Source: Biomphalaria glabrata
Lineage: Eukaryota; Mollusca; Gastropoda; Planorbidae
Length of the DNA: 64,000 nt
Direction: 5' to 3'
Assembly (NCBI RefSeq): GCF_947242115.1
Contig: NC_074716.1
Location: 4,132,001-4,196,000, forward strand
Each line of letters starts with the position of its first letter. Position 1 is the first letter of the stretch. The notes beneath the pieces were generated by a model. That model was not told where the DNA came from and ran no database searches. It saw nothing but the letters and a program-made list of their open reading frames with translations. The position numbers and the translations under genes are program-made. Of the stretch, positions 46,001 to 56,405 are shown in pieces.

Positions 46001-49000
46001 AAAACTTACCACAAGATGGCGGGGAATGGAGGTGGGAAGGGTTCGAACCAGAGACCATCAAGTGAAAAAAACATTTATATTTGATGTGAGCCCTGAACTG
46101 CATAACATAAACTGCCTAGACTGCTGCCTAGTCATGTGATATGCACTCTGGACTGTCGTTTGTTGGTCTCGATGGTCATTGTGATAACACAAAGAATAAT
46201 TTTGGATGAGTTAACATGTCATGAAAAAACAACAACACTCTAAGTGAGTGACCATGTGTTAATTTAATAAGATATGACAATTAAGCACACTGAATGAACT
46301 TCAATGTGCTATGATGACATAATAATAAAATCTTTACCTTTTCAATTTGTTACAGCATGCGGCCATTGCAAAGTAAGCAGATGTCAAGTTGACTTCTGGA
46401 GAGACTTCACAAACTTGATCAATCATCACATCTAGTCCTCTGGTTAATGAACAGCGAGGAGAGTCTTCACCCCTCTGTGCTAAAATCTAGAACAAGAGTG
46501 GAAAAAACATGCAACTTAAATTAACAACAACATGAGCTTGCTCTTTCTTAGGTTACAACAATTACTTTCAAATACTGTACTCTTTTTTTCTGAAAGCAAT
46601 GTGGCCATGAAACAAGAAAGTCTGAACTAATCAAGGGAAACTAATGACTCAAATACAAATTACACCTCAACATTCCACAACTAGATTAACACATCTTTAC
46701 TTCTAAATACAGCCAATATTTTTTTTTTAATGGAATCTATACATTAATAAAAAAAATTCCTAAATTTTTAAATATAGTAATTCATTTATTTATTTTCTAA
46801 AAAATTGTTTACTGTAAAAAAAAATATAAAAAAATATAAAAATATAAAACAAAAATAAAAGTAAATAAATAAAAAGTGACTATAATAAGCCTAGTTAGAC
46901 ACAAATGATCAGTTTGTTGTACATGTTTCAGATGTTCCTTCAGGATTGAAGACTATAACATCCTAGCCCAAATCTCGAGAAGCCCCGTGGGGGATGGTGG
47001 TGGGGAGGGATCAAACCCGAGACCATTGAGACAACAGTCAAAAGCACGTAACAAGACCAGGTAGCCATTTCAGAACAACATGAACTAATTAGCATCACAA
47101 TTGAAAATTTCTGTACAAACTAATGATACAAAACAATATTGTGTTGTTTTAAATCTGAAGGTTGCAAGAAGACATAAAAAGAACCTGAATGAGTAATGAA
47201 AGCATTTCCAGTTGGGCACTCTCTAAATTTAACTTCTCATATACTTTGGCAAGATGAAACAGAACAGAAGAGTTCTCTTTGTAGACTGTTAAAGCTTCTT
47301 GGTAAACTTTTATAGACAAGTGAGGGAAACCCTGTAATATAAAGATCAAAGGTTCACATCTTGTAAGCTTTTATTTCATAATGTGATAGTTCTTTTATAA
47401 AAACATCATTTGGAGCTTTTTTTAGCATCAGTTCTCCCCCCCCCACCCCGCTAAGGTCACAAATCTGATTGCAATGACCAGTCAGTGAAGCTGATGGTAC
47501 CAAAATTTTGAATTTTAACTATGGCATTTTCATGTCAAAGTAATGTGTGCAACTATCGTGTACCATGATTCTTTATTTAACATAATTGTGATTTCATAAT
47601 TTTTTTTACTAGTCAATGGACACTTCCTATTTAAATGAAAAATAGAATGGTTGCTTTCTAGGCAAGCTGTATGCAAGCCTGAGAAGTCTTGCTGTTCCTC
47701 TTTGTGTTTTCAACCAGGTAGATGTGACAGCAGAGCACAGTACCATTTGTTGGAAGAATTGGTGAATTTGCTAAATTATGGATCGTATCCTATGAGGCTT
47801 TTGTTGTTGGGGATGTTAGTTCTAGATGTTAAAAATGTGTTACGCTTGTATTTTTATGAATGTTTTAATGTAAAGGTTTCATTCTGACCAATGCTTAGCT
47901 CTACTATGGTTGTCTGTTATATGGATCAAATGATTGTTGTATAGCAGAATAGTGGACTCTTGCTATAAAGTTACTTCTGTATTTCTATATGATAAAGGTA
48001 TGGAAAGTTTTTTTTAGTGTAGGCAGGAGCATTAATGACATCTTGAATTTGAAACAATTTTTAAACATATCAGTTAGTATACTTAAAATTTATGTTAATT
48101 GTCTGAGTATGTGTTTGAATATAAATTTGGAATGATGGTTTATCTTATCATTGTCTTGTAAATACTCATAAAGGCTTTAAATCTTCCAGTTTATTTTCAT
48201 CAACCATCATCCAAACATATAGTTTTCTTTGTATATGGGTGTTTTAGGGCTAGTGTCTTGTTGGGGCCTCTTGGTAAAGAATGCAGTTTTAATGGACATG
48301 GTCAGCATTCTCAGGTGACACTCCAAAAGGGCAGATTTCACTGGTTCTAATTTTGAGCTTCTGGATCATATGGTGTGTCCGGTTCTGAGGCGAAAGATTA
48401 TACGTTGATCTTTTTGGGAATGCTTATAATAGGCGTTCAAAATACTCTGATAAGACAGACATTATGATCTACCTGGAGGAAATAACATTGAGCAACAAGA
48501 CACAAGAGTTTTGACTTTTGTTCAGGCTCTAATGAAGATCTCAAAACTTTGTCCAACCGACTGACAGCTTCCAAGTACTTCATCTGTTTGATCAAATCTT
48601 CACCTGCAAGTCGAAACAGAAACAGGTGGAATCATTGACAGGTGTAGCAGTACCAGGAAGCTAATTGTAAATAGTGTTATGACATGATTAGGATTTAGTT
48701 ATTTGTTTCGGGAATAAGGGGAAAGTTTTACTTAGTGACAAGTGACGTGACAGATAGTTAAAAAACAAGAACTCTCTAGGCGACGATTTAGAATCAAGAT
48801 GCTTTCTTATTTACAGTAAGAATAAGAATTATATAGATGGCTAGTAATAGAGGACATCGGACGGTTCCCGTATTAAGTATTAAAAGTGTTTGTTGTTACA
48901 AAACCAGCGTTGGCTCTATTTATCGATTGTTGGCCTTTTGTTGGTGTTATCTGTTTCAGTATTTTGAGTTCAGTGTTACCTCCAGTTGGACTTAGTTACA

Positions 49001-52000
49001 TTTTCAAGTACCAAACACCACGGAAGAGCATAACAATAGTTTTGAAAATGAGCACAAGCAGAACAAAACACATGTTAATAGTTTTAAAGTTTTTACATAA
49101 TTTTTTTTATTCTTGATATTGTTTACTAGGTTTTCCAGGAACACTTTTCTAACTCATGTACAACTTTTTCTTTTCTTTCAATACATTTCATTCATAATAT
49201 AAAATGGACAGAACAAGTGAATATTGGATTAATAAAATATTTTTCAACAGCCTACAAACATATAAAGAAATAAAAAAGGTATGATGACTTGCTAGAAAGT
49301 ACTTAGCAATAGGTTTAGACATCTTGTAAAAATGTCTGTCAATAATTCAATTCAGACAGAACTCAGCACTAGATATCAAGGTTTGAGGAGAAAGGAAGAC
49401 CTCAAAAAGGTAGACAATGGATGGATGACATAACAGCAATTCTAAGAGAAAGACTGATACACCTCCCCCTCCCCCTATACAAATATAAGCATTTAAAATA
49501 AAAACTCACAATACACTAGTGTGTTCAGCCACTCCCAGCTTACATAGTCCAGTGTTTTATCATCCTGTGGTATTCTACAGCCAGCCAAAACCAATTTGAC
49601 CACATCCTGAACAGTAGGGTCACAGTGCAAACTATTCTCTGGTTTACTTTCTTTAAGTAAAAACAAATCGTCATGGAACTGTAAATGTACCTAGATATAT
49701 GAGTACACAATGAAAATTCTCTTTAGTAGGGTGCACTATTTTATTTTAAGTAAAATATTCCAAGGGACATTTCTTTACAATATACAATCAATCACTAGAT
49801 AAAACCATTCAATTCTGAATGTTTGTTTTGTTACACAAATATACTTTTAAAAAAGACTTTTCAATTAAAATAAATAAAGTAGCACAATTCAAAAGCAAAA
49901 TTTAAAAATATAATACATGAAAATGCAACGATAACAATAAATTACCAACATTTAAAACAGACTGATCAACAGTGTCTTTCAAATCTACGAGTAGTTTCAA
50001 AGCATTTTTTATCTGTGTCTTGAGTCCCCATTGCCATCTGTACAGACATGAAATGCTCCATAGCACTAATAGGTGAGGTAGTAAACTCAGCACTGTTGAC
50101 AGAACATTGAAAATGTTTTAACAATACACAATTCTAAAAAATAAAAAACAAACAATTTAATTGATTTTTTTTCTAACATGTCCTAATTAATTTAAGACAG
50201 ATAATGCTGGAAGATGTCAACTTACACTGTTAACAAAAAAAACAAACCCAGTGAACATAAGTAATACATAGATATGCAGCTCAGCCAATGCTGCCTCTTT
50301 CAACCTATGATGTTATAAGTAAAAGTAAAGTTTCCCTTTCAGACCTTGCAATCTTTGGGGCAGATGTTAGGGTTATCTGTCTCTTTGACCATTGGTTAAA
50401 GAGTATGTTGTCATGAGGCCAGCACAACGACCAACCGTCTTTACATTCCCAACTAAAGTCAAGTACCCATTAGAGTTGGGTGGACTCAAGGGCACTTTAA
50501 AAATCCAAAAATTTCAATCTTCAGCAAGATTCGAACCCAGGACCCCAGGTTCAGAATCCAAGCGCTTAACCACTCAGCCACCATGCCCTATAATGTTATG
50601 TCATGTGAAAAAAAGCATAATAATCTTCTTAGAGAAATGTCTGTAAATTAAAAACCTGCAATATGTTACTTAGCCTGCAGATTCAAACTCGTGGCCCTAT
50701 TAAGTTATTGTACAACATAAATTCCTATTTATAAGTGACATCCAAGACATATTGTCACATTGATAAATGAAGCGAAAATATTATAATCATTCTGATTATA
50801 TACCAATCTATACTGATGTTTCACCCCCAAAAGTAAGTTAAAAGCTGCTTGCTATAGTGGAGTGTTACAATCATGCCTGCAAGATTGTCTAATTGTTTTC
50901 ATTAAGGCATACACACAAAACTAATGACTTACTTTTAAAATGTGTCATTGGTTCCTTAATACAGTTTAATATTTTCAACACAATTGCTTCAGCATCCAAG
51001 GTAGTATTAAACTGAGTCCCAGACAGATTGTCTTTCTCAATCAGAACCAAAACTAAAAGAAATATATAAATAACAATAAAATTATAAAATAGTGTGTTTT
51101 AGTTTATCTGACACAATTTTAAGGAGTTTTAACTGAGGGAATAATGTGAATTTACAATACTGACTGGCGCATGCAGTGCCAAAAATATGGTTTTTAGTTT
51201 TGATAGTTATATGCCCGTTATGTGACTTATGGTTTCTCTTGACGCAAACTGTATGCTGTTGTCTTAGCCAATGGCTGGGTAAAGGGGAATTAAACACTGA
51301 CACTAAAAAATAATCTCAGTCAAGTCAGATATATATGTCAACTTGTCTCAGCAGCCTAAAAAAAAACTTTAAAATTTTAATCCAAAACTTTTCACAATAT
51401 AGAACAAACTAAACTCTGACAAAATAAGTAATGGGTACTCTGAAGAAGAAAACAAAAATTGCTATAAGTAAATAAACATATTTGAACATACCTCTGTAAA
51501 ATGATTTGGACACAAGTGAATCAAGTTGTGACTGTATGGAATAAGATGTTTCTGAAGATAGCTTGATGTTAAGGACTAAACAATTGTAGGCTAAAGACAT
51601 CTCAAGAACACATCTTTCAAGTGTTGGTGGCCAGACTATCAAAAATAATTCCATTATTTTTTTAAAAAAAGGCTTCTAATGTTCACATTTTGATTCTGTC
51701 TCTACACTAACATTTTGCTTTTTATTATAAAAGAAATAAACAACTGTTTAACTCTTTATTTCCATAATTATTTTTCCATGTTGTTCATTTTTCACATTTG
51801 TACATTCTATCCTGTTATGATTAAACTTCAATAACATTTTTGTTTGTAATCAGAAAATGTTATATTTGGTATAGAATTATAAGAGAATGCATGCTCTTTT
51901 TATATAACACAAATTATACTTTCTAAAACCAAAAATTAATTTAATTTAATGGGGTCAAATCAACGATGGTATCGTTAATTAGGAGAGAAAGAGTTAAAAA

Positions 52001-52142
52001 GGAATATGAAGTTAAAGGAATTAAACTGAACATAATGGACACATGTAAAACAAAAGGTGCTTGTTAAGTTACCTTGTGATTGTGATAGAGATTTTTCCGT
52101 CTCTTTAATTTGTTGTAACAACGCTGACTGCACAATGGCCAT
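39927..52142 (-). CDS. FANCG: Fanconi anaemia group G protein (FANCG-like), 12 exons
   Basis: FANCG is a TPR scaffold of the nuclear Fanconi core complex. It pairs with FANCA and supports FANCD2-FANCI ubiquitination at DNA crosslinks. Exons on the minus strand: 52073-52142, 51492-51635, 50933-51052, 49950-50092, 49510-49690, 48473-48603, 47185-47331, 46338-46486, 45711-45780, 44990-45510, 43373-43650, 39927-40087. All junction phases agree and give about 704 residues (human protein 622). Stretches that align with remembered human FANCG: LAKVYEKLNLESAQLEMLSL (human [20 protein letters not shown]), KRYKEASQHYRTLLQLLDNL (human [20 protein letters not shown]), and VVLQLDPHNVSAHYLRTVVL (human [20 protein letters not shown]). 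The exon 4-5 junction needs a weak GTTGGT donor. The first ATG follows an acceptor-like site, so an upstream exon is possible. Naming rests on memory of the family. Confidence 0.8.
40296..40377 (+). repeat. Interspersed repeat, second copy of 26698-26785
   Basis: Same order of TAATGCACGGTTGTGAGACA, GATAATAAAGATTATAAT and AATGAAATAGACACCAGT. It lies in the last FANCG intron. Just before it, TTTTTGTTATCTTATAATG is repeated three times. Confidence 0.75.
40576..42683. repeat. 2.1-kb minisatellite, 26/24-bp unit
   Basis: About 80 copies of a unit with GAGGCAAGATAAGTGAGACA followed by TATGTG or TGTG, in the last FANCG intron. Blocks of several variant units recur (for example 41028-41260 and again from 41261), showing higher-order duplication. 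All three minus-strand frames stay open for more than 500 codons because the unit has no antisense stop. They encode only short-period repeats and are not called as genes. Confidence 0.96.
42684..43372. other. FANCG intron 11, part
   Basis: Poly-A run near 42733. The stretch 43066-43195, ending TAAGGATCAATAAAGCAGTC, looks like a LINE or other retroposon 3' tail, with low confidence. Nothing else is recognised. Confidence 0.4.
43373..43650 (-). CDS. FANCG: FANCG exon 11 with a basic patch
   Basis: 92 codons: AYNLLVDSKLNI (human CLELLF), then SPKRRRLNL, a nuclear-localisation-like patch, then a TPR region ending VVLQLDP. Donor GTAAGT. Confidence 0.75.
43651..44521. other. FANCG intron 10, part
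   Basis: Mostly AT-rich. A more complex stretch at 43660-43930 has an antisense open frame but no resemblance I can name. Near 44285-44360 a TTATCTCTAATTATT-type word repeats. Confidence 0.4.
44522..44845 (+). mobile_element. Possible solo LTR, 324 bp
   Basis: Begins TGTTG and ends CAACA (inverted TG..CA ends) and carries AATAAA near 44740 followed by a U5-like stretch. No target duplication is evident and no second copy is in the window, so the call is tentative. It lies in FANCG intron 10. Confidence 0.35.
44990..45510 (-). CDS. FANCG: FANCG exon 10
   Basis: The largest exon: VLTETSEAMVLAEQYSECIS (human [20 protein letters not shown]), an acidic Ser/Asn-rich stretch, then LEFWLSISVAVKLLLSKSDA. 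The donor GTAATT overlaps what would otherwise be a stop codon. Confidence 0.78.
45711..45780 (-). CDS. FANCG: FANCG exon 9, TPR
   Basis: A short exon, YKEASQHYRTLLQLLDNLNS, corresponding to human [18 protein letters not shown]. Donor GTATGT. Confidence 0.8.
45948..46160 (-). mobile_element. tRNA-derived SINE, family B, disrupted copy
   Basis: The tail end (TTTCGGATGTTGCTTTAGAT) and box-B region (GGTTCGAACC reading) are present. The head part is interrupted or duplicated near 46060-46160. Lies in FANCG intron 8. Confidence 0.65.
46338..46486 (-). CDS. FANCG: FANCG exon 8
   Basis: ILAQRGEDSPRCSLTRGLDV to TSAYFAMAACCNKLK. Ends in phase 2 at GTAAAG. Confidence 0.78.
46917..47072 (-). mobile_element. 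tRNA-derived SINE, family B
   Basis: CATGTTTCAGATGTTCCTTC at the left, TGGGGAGGGATCAAACCCGA in the middle and ACCAGGTAGCCATT at the right follow the same order as the copy at 5251-5432, but diverged. Confidence 0.7.
47185..47331 (-). CDS. FANCG: FANCG exon 7, TPR
   Basis: 49 codons. YQEALTVYKENSSVLFHLAK and VYEKLNLESAQLEMLSLLIQ give the clearest match to the human protein. The donor is CAG-GTTCTT. Confidence 0.82.
47332..48472. other. FANCG intron 6
   Basis: No exon or clear element. GGGGCAAGA-type SINE pieces are absent. Confidence 0.4.
48473..48603 (-). CDS. FANCG: FANCG exon 6, TPR helices
   Basis: EDLIKQMKYLEAVSRLDKVL and LLCLVAQCYFLQ form a TPR-like helix pair, matching the human [20 protein letters not shown] region. 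Confidence 0.8.
48604..49509. other. FANCG intron 5
   Basis: The stretch 48676-48899 starts TGTTATGACATG and ends TGTTGTTACA, which would suit a solo LTR, but without target duplication or a second copy I do not call it. The rest is AT-rich. Confidence 0.35.
49510..49690 (-). CDS. FANCG: FANCG exon 5
   Basis: 60 codons from VHLQFHDDLFLLKES to WEWLNTLVY, with one overhanging base before GTGAGT. Confidence 0.75.
49950..50092 (-). CDS. FANCG: FANCG exon 4
   Basis: LSLLPHLLVLWSISCLYRWQ resembles human [20 protein letters not shown]. The 3' limit is uncertain: the strong GTAATT donor four bases further would break phase with exon 5. Confidence 0.68.
50317..50588 (-). mobile_element. tRNA-derived SINE, family A, with target duplication
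   Basis: On the minus strand a tRNA-like head with box B GGGTTCGAATC lies at the right, followed by a body with CCAACTCTAATGGGTACTTG. Flanks TATGATGTTAT (50306-50316) and TATAATGTTAT (50589-50599) are an 11-bp target duplication with one change. Lies in FANCG intron 3. Confidence 0.82.
50933..51052 (-). CDS. FANCG: FANCG exon 3
   Basis: 39 codons, LVLIEKDNLSGTQFN to IKEPMTHFK, then a GTAAGT donor. Its single overhanging A joins TG of exon 4 to make a Met codon. Confidence 0.72.
51492..51635 (-). CDS. FANCG: FANCG exon 2
   Basis: Reads WPPTLERCVLEMSLAYNCLV, which resembles the human LPLELTVTCNFIILRASLA helix. Phase 1 to phase 1. Confidence 0.75.
51752..51993. mobile_element. piggyBac-like MITE (TTAA target), copy 2
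   Basis: Flanked by TTAA at 51748-51751 and 51994-51997. Reverse-oriented relative to copy 1 (22968-23226) and shares its interior. One end is diverged (CTCTTTATTTCC). Lies in FANCG intron 1. Confidence 0.83.
52073..52142 (-). CDS. FANCG: FANCG exon 1 (first seen)
   Basis: ATG at 52142 starts MAIVQSALLQQIKETEKSLS and ends in phase 1 at GTAACT. A TTTCATAG just upstream could be an acceptor, so this may be the second exon of the transcript. Confidence 0.7.
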
Positions 52143-52146
52143 TTTT

Positions 52147-53715
52147 CTATGAAATTAAAAAAAAAAGGTTCATAATTAAAAAAAAAGGCTAAGAAAAAAA
52201 GCTGGCCAAGGTACATAAGGCCCAGGTATATAATAGTGAGCCCTATACCCTAAATTGAGTATGAGAAAAACAAATGTAGTCATCATGAATGCATCAGTAC
52301 ATAAAAAACTAGAAAAACATAAAAAATACTTTAAAAAAAAAAAGAAGCTGATACGAAGTCTAGTTGTATCAACTAGTTTGGAATTAATTTAATTTTCAAT
52401 AGATCTAGACCAACAACAATAAATCTGTGCGATTAGAAATATTTTTACCAACTGTTTTTGTTTAGCCCTATTTCATGCTTTTAGTTTTCTCTATACCCAA
52501 TGATCTTATCACTTATCTGGACAAGCTGGGAATCACTTGCTGGCCTGTAGAAATTAGAAAGCTTGTTTGAAAAGATTTAACACGCACTTGCATTTCATTG
52601 CAAGCAGCCCGTTGCATTAATTATCATGAAAAACATGAAGTCTGTCTTCCACTCTTCATTAGAAATATTAGTGTCACCGTGTTATTTTATATGTTATGAA
52701 TGTGGCTGTGGTTATCAATGTAGGCGTGGTGGTGACATTGGGTTCTTGTTACAAATCACAGAATAATAAAATGACGCTGGGTGTAGCAGACACAATAAGT
52801 TTAATATAACACCACATAGTGAATACACCATACAATTCGACCCAGGAATGGTCAGTATTAATCCAACAGTAATATACGAATATCACAACTTAGTACTTAT
52901 TCTATAACCAACTACTTTAAACATCTAACTCTACTGCTTATATCTTAAGTGACTCAATACAAGTGCTTGCTACAAGATCTCTATGTGGACTGACTGCCTT
53001 TAACTCTCTGGTTCACCTAAGGTCAAAAGTGTTCACCTTAGTGCCACATGGGTTGTGAATAAGATTCACAATATGGAATTAACATACACAATACAGAATT
53101 AGGGTTTCTACTCTATGGCACCAACTTTGAGGTGGTGACAATTAGTAACAAGGTCACAGTCAAGGTCCTTTAAAGAACTTAGAGATTTCTTCCTTGAGAT
53201 TTAATAATCTTCTCATTACCTTGCCCATGCAAAGCCAGCGGATGCATCGTAATATCTAGTTTATAAATCTTAATTTTTCTTCTAAATTGCCTGCGGTTAA
53301 GACCCCCCTTAGTTCTGATGACTTTGGTCACTGAGATAGGCTACTGTTGGCAAAACTGTGGTGATAGATCTATAGATATCATGCAGCTTTGTGCGAACTT
53401 TTCTATTTAGAGTTTATGGTTGGGATATTCTTTAAAACTAATTTTCTCAGTCAAAGATCGAGCTCCATCAGTTGTTACACTTCCTATCTTGTTCCAATCC
53501 TAGCCAACACTCAACACAGTTCTTTATAGCATTAAATAAATACTGGTCTGAGATTGAGTCTTAGATTGGGTGTATTGAAGTAGGCCTACAGCCAATAAAA
53601 GTAATATTCGTTTACTTGAAACTTTTTATAATGAGAACGTTTTAATAATTTATACAGGTATTTAGAATTATTTTTGATATATTAGCATTTTTATATGTCA
53701 TAATAAGTATATATA
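52147..53715. other. FANCG-LSM10 intergenic region, left part
   Basis: No exon recognised. 52747-53140 begins TGTTAC and ends GTGACA, and reads in reverse like an LTR (TGTCACC to GTAACA). Without target duplication this is only a possibility. Confidence 0.35.
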
Positions 53716-53815
53716 CTGTGGGCACACAGCGGGCCATATAAAACATTTCGGCGGGCCATATAAAACATTTCGGCGGGTCACATGTGGCCTGCGGGTTGTA
53801 ATTTGCCCACCCCTG
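53716..53815. mobile_element. Small hAT-type MITE remnant
   Basis: The right end reads CAGGGGTGGGCAAATT on the minus strand, followed by GGCCACATGTGACCCGCC, the usual look of hAT subterminal DNA. A 27-bp segment starting GGGCCATATAAAACATTTCG is duplicated in tandem. The left end is decayed. Confidence 0.6.
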
Positions 53816-55043
53816 GTATAGATTATAGATCTAAGTCTATGGGCACTATGGCGCCACCATATTCACTTCACCTAGGGCTAGGGCCTTGAATTATCTAGAA
53901 TCAATACTAGTCTAGACTCAGGGCCACCCTGCAATTGGCTTCTGGTTCCAATCCACGACTCGAGCAGTGTAGTGTGTTGACAGTGTTTGATAATATAATT
54001 TACACAATCATTGAATTCATTGATTGAATTTGATGTCTAAAGTTGAACTAGAATCTTCAATCTATGTTACACTGTTACAGTTACATCTATTACATGTATT
54101 TGTATAACACTAGTTACTAGTTACTACTCAGTACTATTATAACTATACTATACTCAGACTTGACTATAGAATAGACCTAGAGTCTAGATCTATATATACA
54201 CTTATAGTTAATATAGATCTAGGTCTAGACTCTAGAGTCCTAGAGCTAAAATCAAACAAAATTTAAAATGGTATGCTGGCTTTGGCTTTATGATTATGCC
54301 CAGATTATGCTAGACTAGTAGTAGTGGTAAGTAGTAGATATGTAGAATGTAGACAATGTAGTAGACTTAGACGACTTAGTAGATCTAGATCTAGATTCTA
54401 CCTGGAATCTACTGTAGTTTACACGACAAGTTAAAGGCAGCATTGAAAGTATGGTATTGTTATCATTGAAAACGATCTATATAGATTCTAGATCTAGATG
54501 TAGATGAGTCTACTTTAGACTAGGCTTTTATTGAAAATATAATTAAACTTTTAATCGAAATTTCTGCCACAGAAACCTAAGGGAAACTACTCCAATAATT
54601 CGTCCAACATGTTTATATTTAATTTATAACTGAAAATCTCAGCTCCTGTCTTGAATTTTGGTAATGCAATTTTGTCATAAGTAGATCTAGACTAGATCTA
54701 GAGTATTCTTGATTAATGTAGAATCTAATGGTTATAAACACAATTTCTAATCTAGATATTATATGATATAGATTCCAAAATATATTATTCTATCTATAGT
54801 TAAATTATAGTGTATAGTTAAGTTAGTTAAAGTTAAGTATATAGACTATACTTCAATACTTCAATAGACATTAGAATTTAGATTAGATATCAGAATCACA
54901 TTATGATTATTCACATTCATAGTCACATACTTCACATAATAATTAGAGATCATTTATCATATTTACTGATGATTTAGACTAATTAATTATATGATGTTTT
55001 AAAAATCAATATAAATCATCATCATCATTTGACATCATATCCA
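53816..55043. other. FANCG-LSM10 intergenic region, TCTAGATC-rich
   Basis: A stretch of about 1.2 kb dense in CTAGA, TAGATCTAGA and similar overlapping words, especially 54170-54780. No coding signal. Confidence 0.5.
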
Positions 55044-55101
55044 TGAATAATGAGGTAGTTCCTTATTTCTGACCTACTTTAACCAAAGTCACGTGATTGT
55101 T
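55044..55101 (+). promoter_or_regulatory. E-box module, left member of an inverted pair
   Basis: AATGAGGTAGTTCCTTATT and, 20 bp on, GTCACGTGATTGT. CACGTG is at 55090-55095. The same order of words occurs on the opposite strand at 56360-56405. It could be a duplicated control module or the inverted ends of an old transposon. Confidence 0.5.
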
Positions 55102-56140
55102 GGACAACAAAGAGAAGAATGGCCTAGTCTTCCTATATTGCCATTGCTGTTGCTCCTCTATTTTTACGAAATTTTACATTTACAAACATTTTAAAATATA
55201 CAGAGTACATCAACGAACTCCCTGAATGTTCAAATAATTATACGAATGTTTTCATAAAGGGCCAAGAACTGTTTAAGAATAGGTTTAAATTATCAATGAT
55301 ATTTCCTTTATAGTCATGACAAGCGTCAACACTTTGCCGATGATTGATCTACATTCACATACAGAAAAAGACGTTTTTTACAAACGTTCTTGTAAGATTA
55401 AAAAAAAAGCTTGGTATAAACCCCCCCCCCCACACACACACACATATACATATATATTTATTTATTTATAGGCCTATATATGGGATAATATGCATATTAG
55501 TTGAAACATTGTTATTTTCATAAACTTGAGCTATTTTTAACGTTATGTATTTCATATTCCGCTAATTACTAATACGTTATGCACATCGATATCATTAAGA
55601 ATTATTTTTTGTTTTGGATACATGATGTATTATTATGTTGTTAAAAGTTCTATCATTTTTAAGAAATTCACAAAATGTTACATTAAAGTTTCAAAAATGC
55701 GTCGACGAAATAGATCTAGATCCATTTTATTACCTAGAAACCAAATTTAACAATGAAAGGGCGGGGTAAGACACATTTGGCCTGTGTAACTGTAAGAGTA
55801 GATCTAGATTTATCCTTGACTATCAGATGTGTTATTTGTTCGCTAAACAACTCAAGCCTATTACGCACAAGGAAAACTCATGGCAGTCTTTTTATCTTTT
55901 ATAACAACTAGTCGACATATCGACTACACACTAGACTTGCCCTAGAGCTATCTGACCAATACACACTGGTCTGCTGTCCAACTTTTAGTGTTCTACTCAA
56001 GTTCAAGCTTGTTTACTTTTGGGCAGAGAGGAGGGGGGGGGGGGGTGAAAGTGTTACTTTTTTTTCTAGGATTGGTTACCCGAATGCTAAGAACTGTAAG
56101 TGTAGTCATTCATTGTAGATCAAGAAATCTTGATCTCAGT

Positions 56141-56182
56141 ATGGCAGATTATAGGCCAACGCTTCGGTACCTTCTATCAAAG
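56141..56182 (+). CDS. Candidate first coding exon or upstream ORF before LSM10
   Basis: ATG opens MADYRPTLRYLLSK and stops at an AAG-GTATAA donor in phase 0. Joined to the LSM10 exon acceptor at 57711 it would read seven more codons to a stop before the LSM10 ATG, so it may be an upstream ORF. It could also be the start of an unseen gene, or chance. I do not recognise the peptide. Confidence 0.3.
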
Positions 56183-56359
56183 GTATAACTATTTGTTTTA
56201 TTTGAAACTATTAAAAATATGTATCTCTAGATTCTCCTGTTATTAATAAATTATAGTTTAGCGCTAATGACTAAATTGAAACCACTAAATATTGACTTAA
56301 AACGCTTCAGATTCCCACTACAAACTAACTAAAACTAAGCACGGTGCGCGTTGTATACA

Positions 56360-56405
56360 CACAACCACGTGACTCGGGGGGAATACGAAACTACCTCATT
56401 GGCAT
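56360..56405 (-). promoter_or_regulatory. E-box module, right member of an inverted pair
   Basis: On the minus strand it reads CCAATGAGGTAGTTTCGTAT, then GAGTCACGTGGTTGTG. CACGTG is at 56366-56371, and a CCAAT box adjoins it. See the left member at 55044-55101. Confidence 0.5.

Noticed and set aside
48676-48899. Solo LTR in FANCG intron 5
   Set aside because: TG..CA ends only. No target duplication and no second copy in the window.
52747-53140. Reverse-oriented solo LTR upstream of FANCG
   Set aside because: The ends fit but the flanks do not match, and no related copy is visible.
55988-56188. 66-codon plus-strand frame as one protein
   Set aside because: Its first half is poly-G/T low-complexity. 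Only the last 14 codons, from a good ATG to a splice donor, are kept as a candidate exon.
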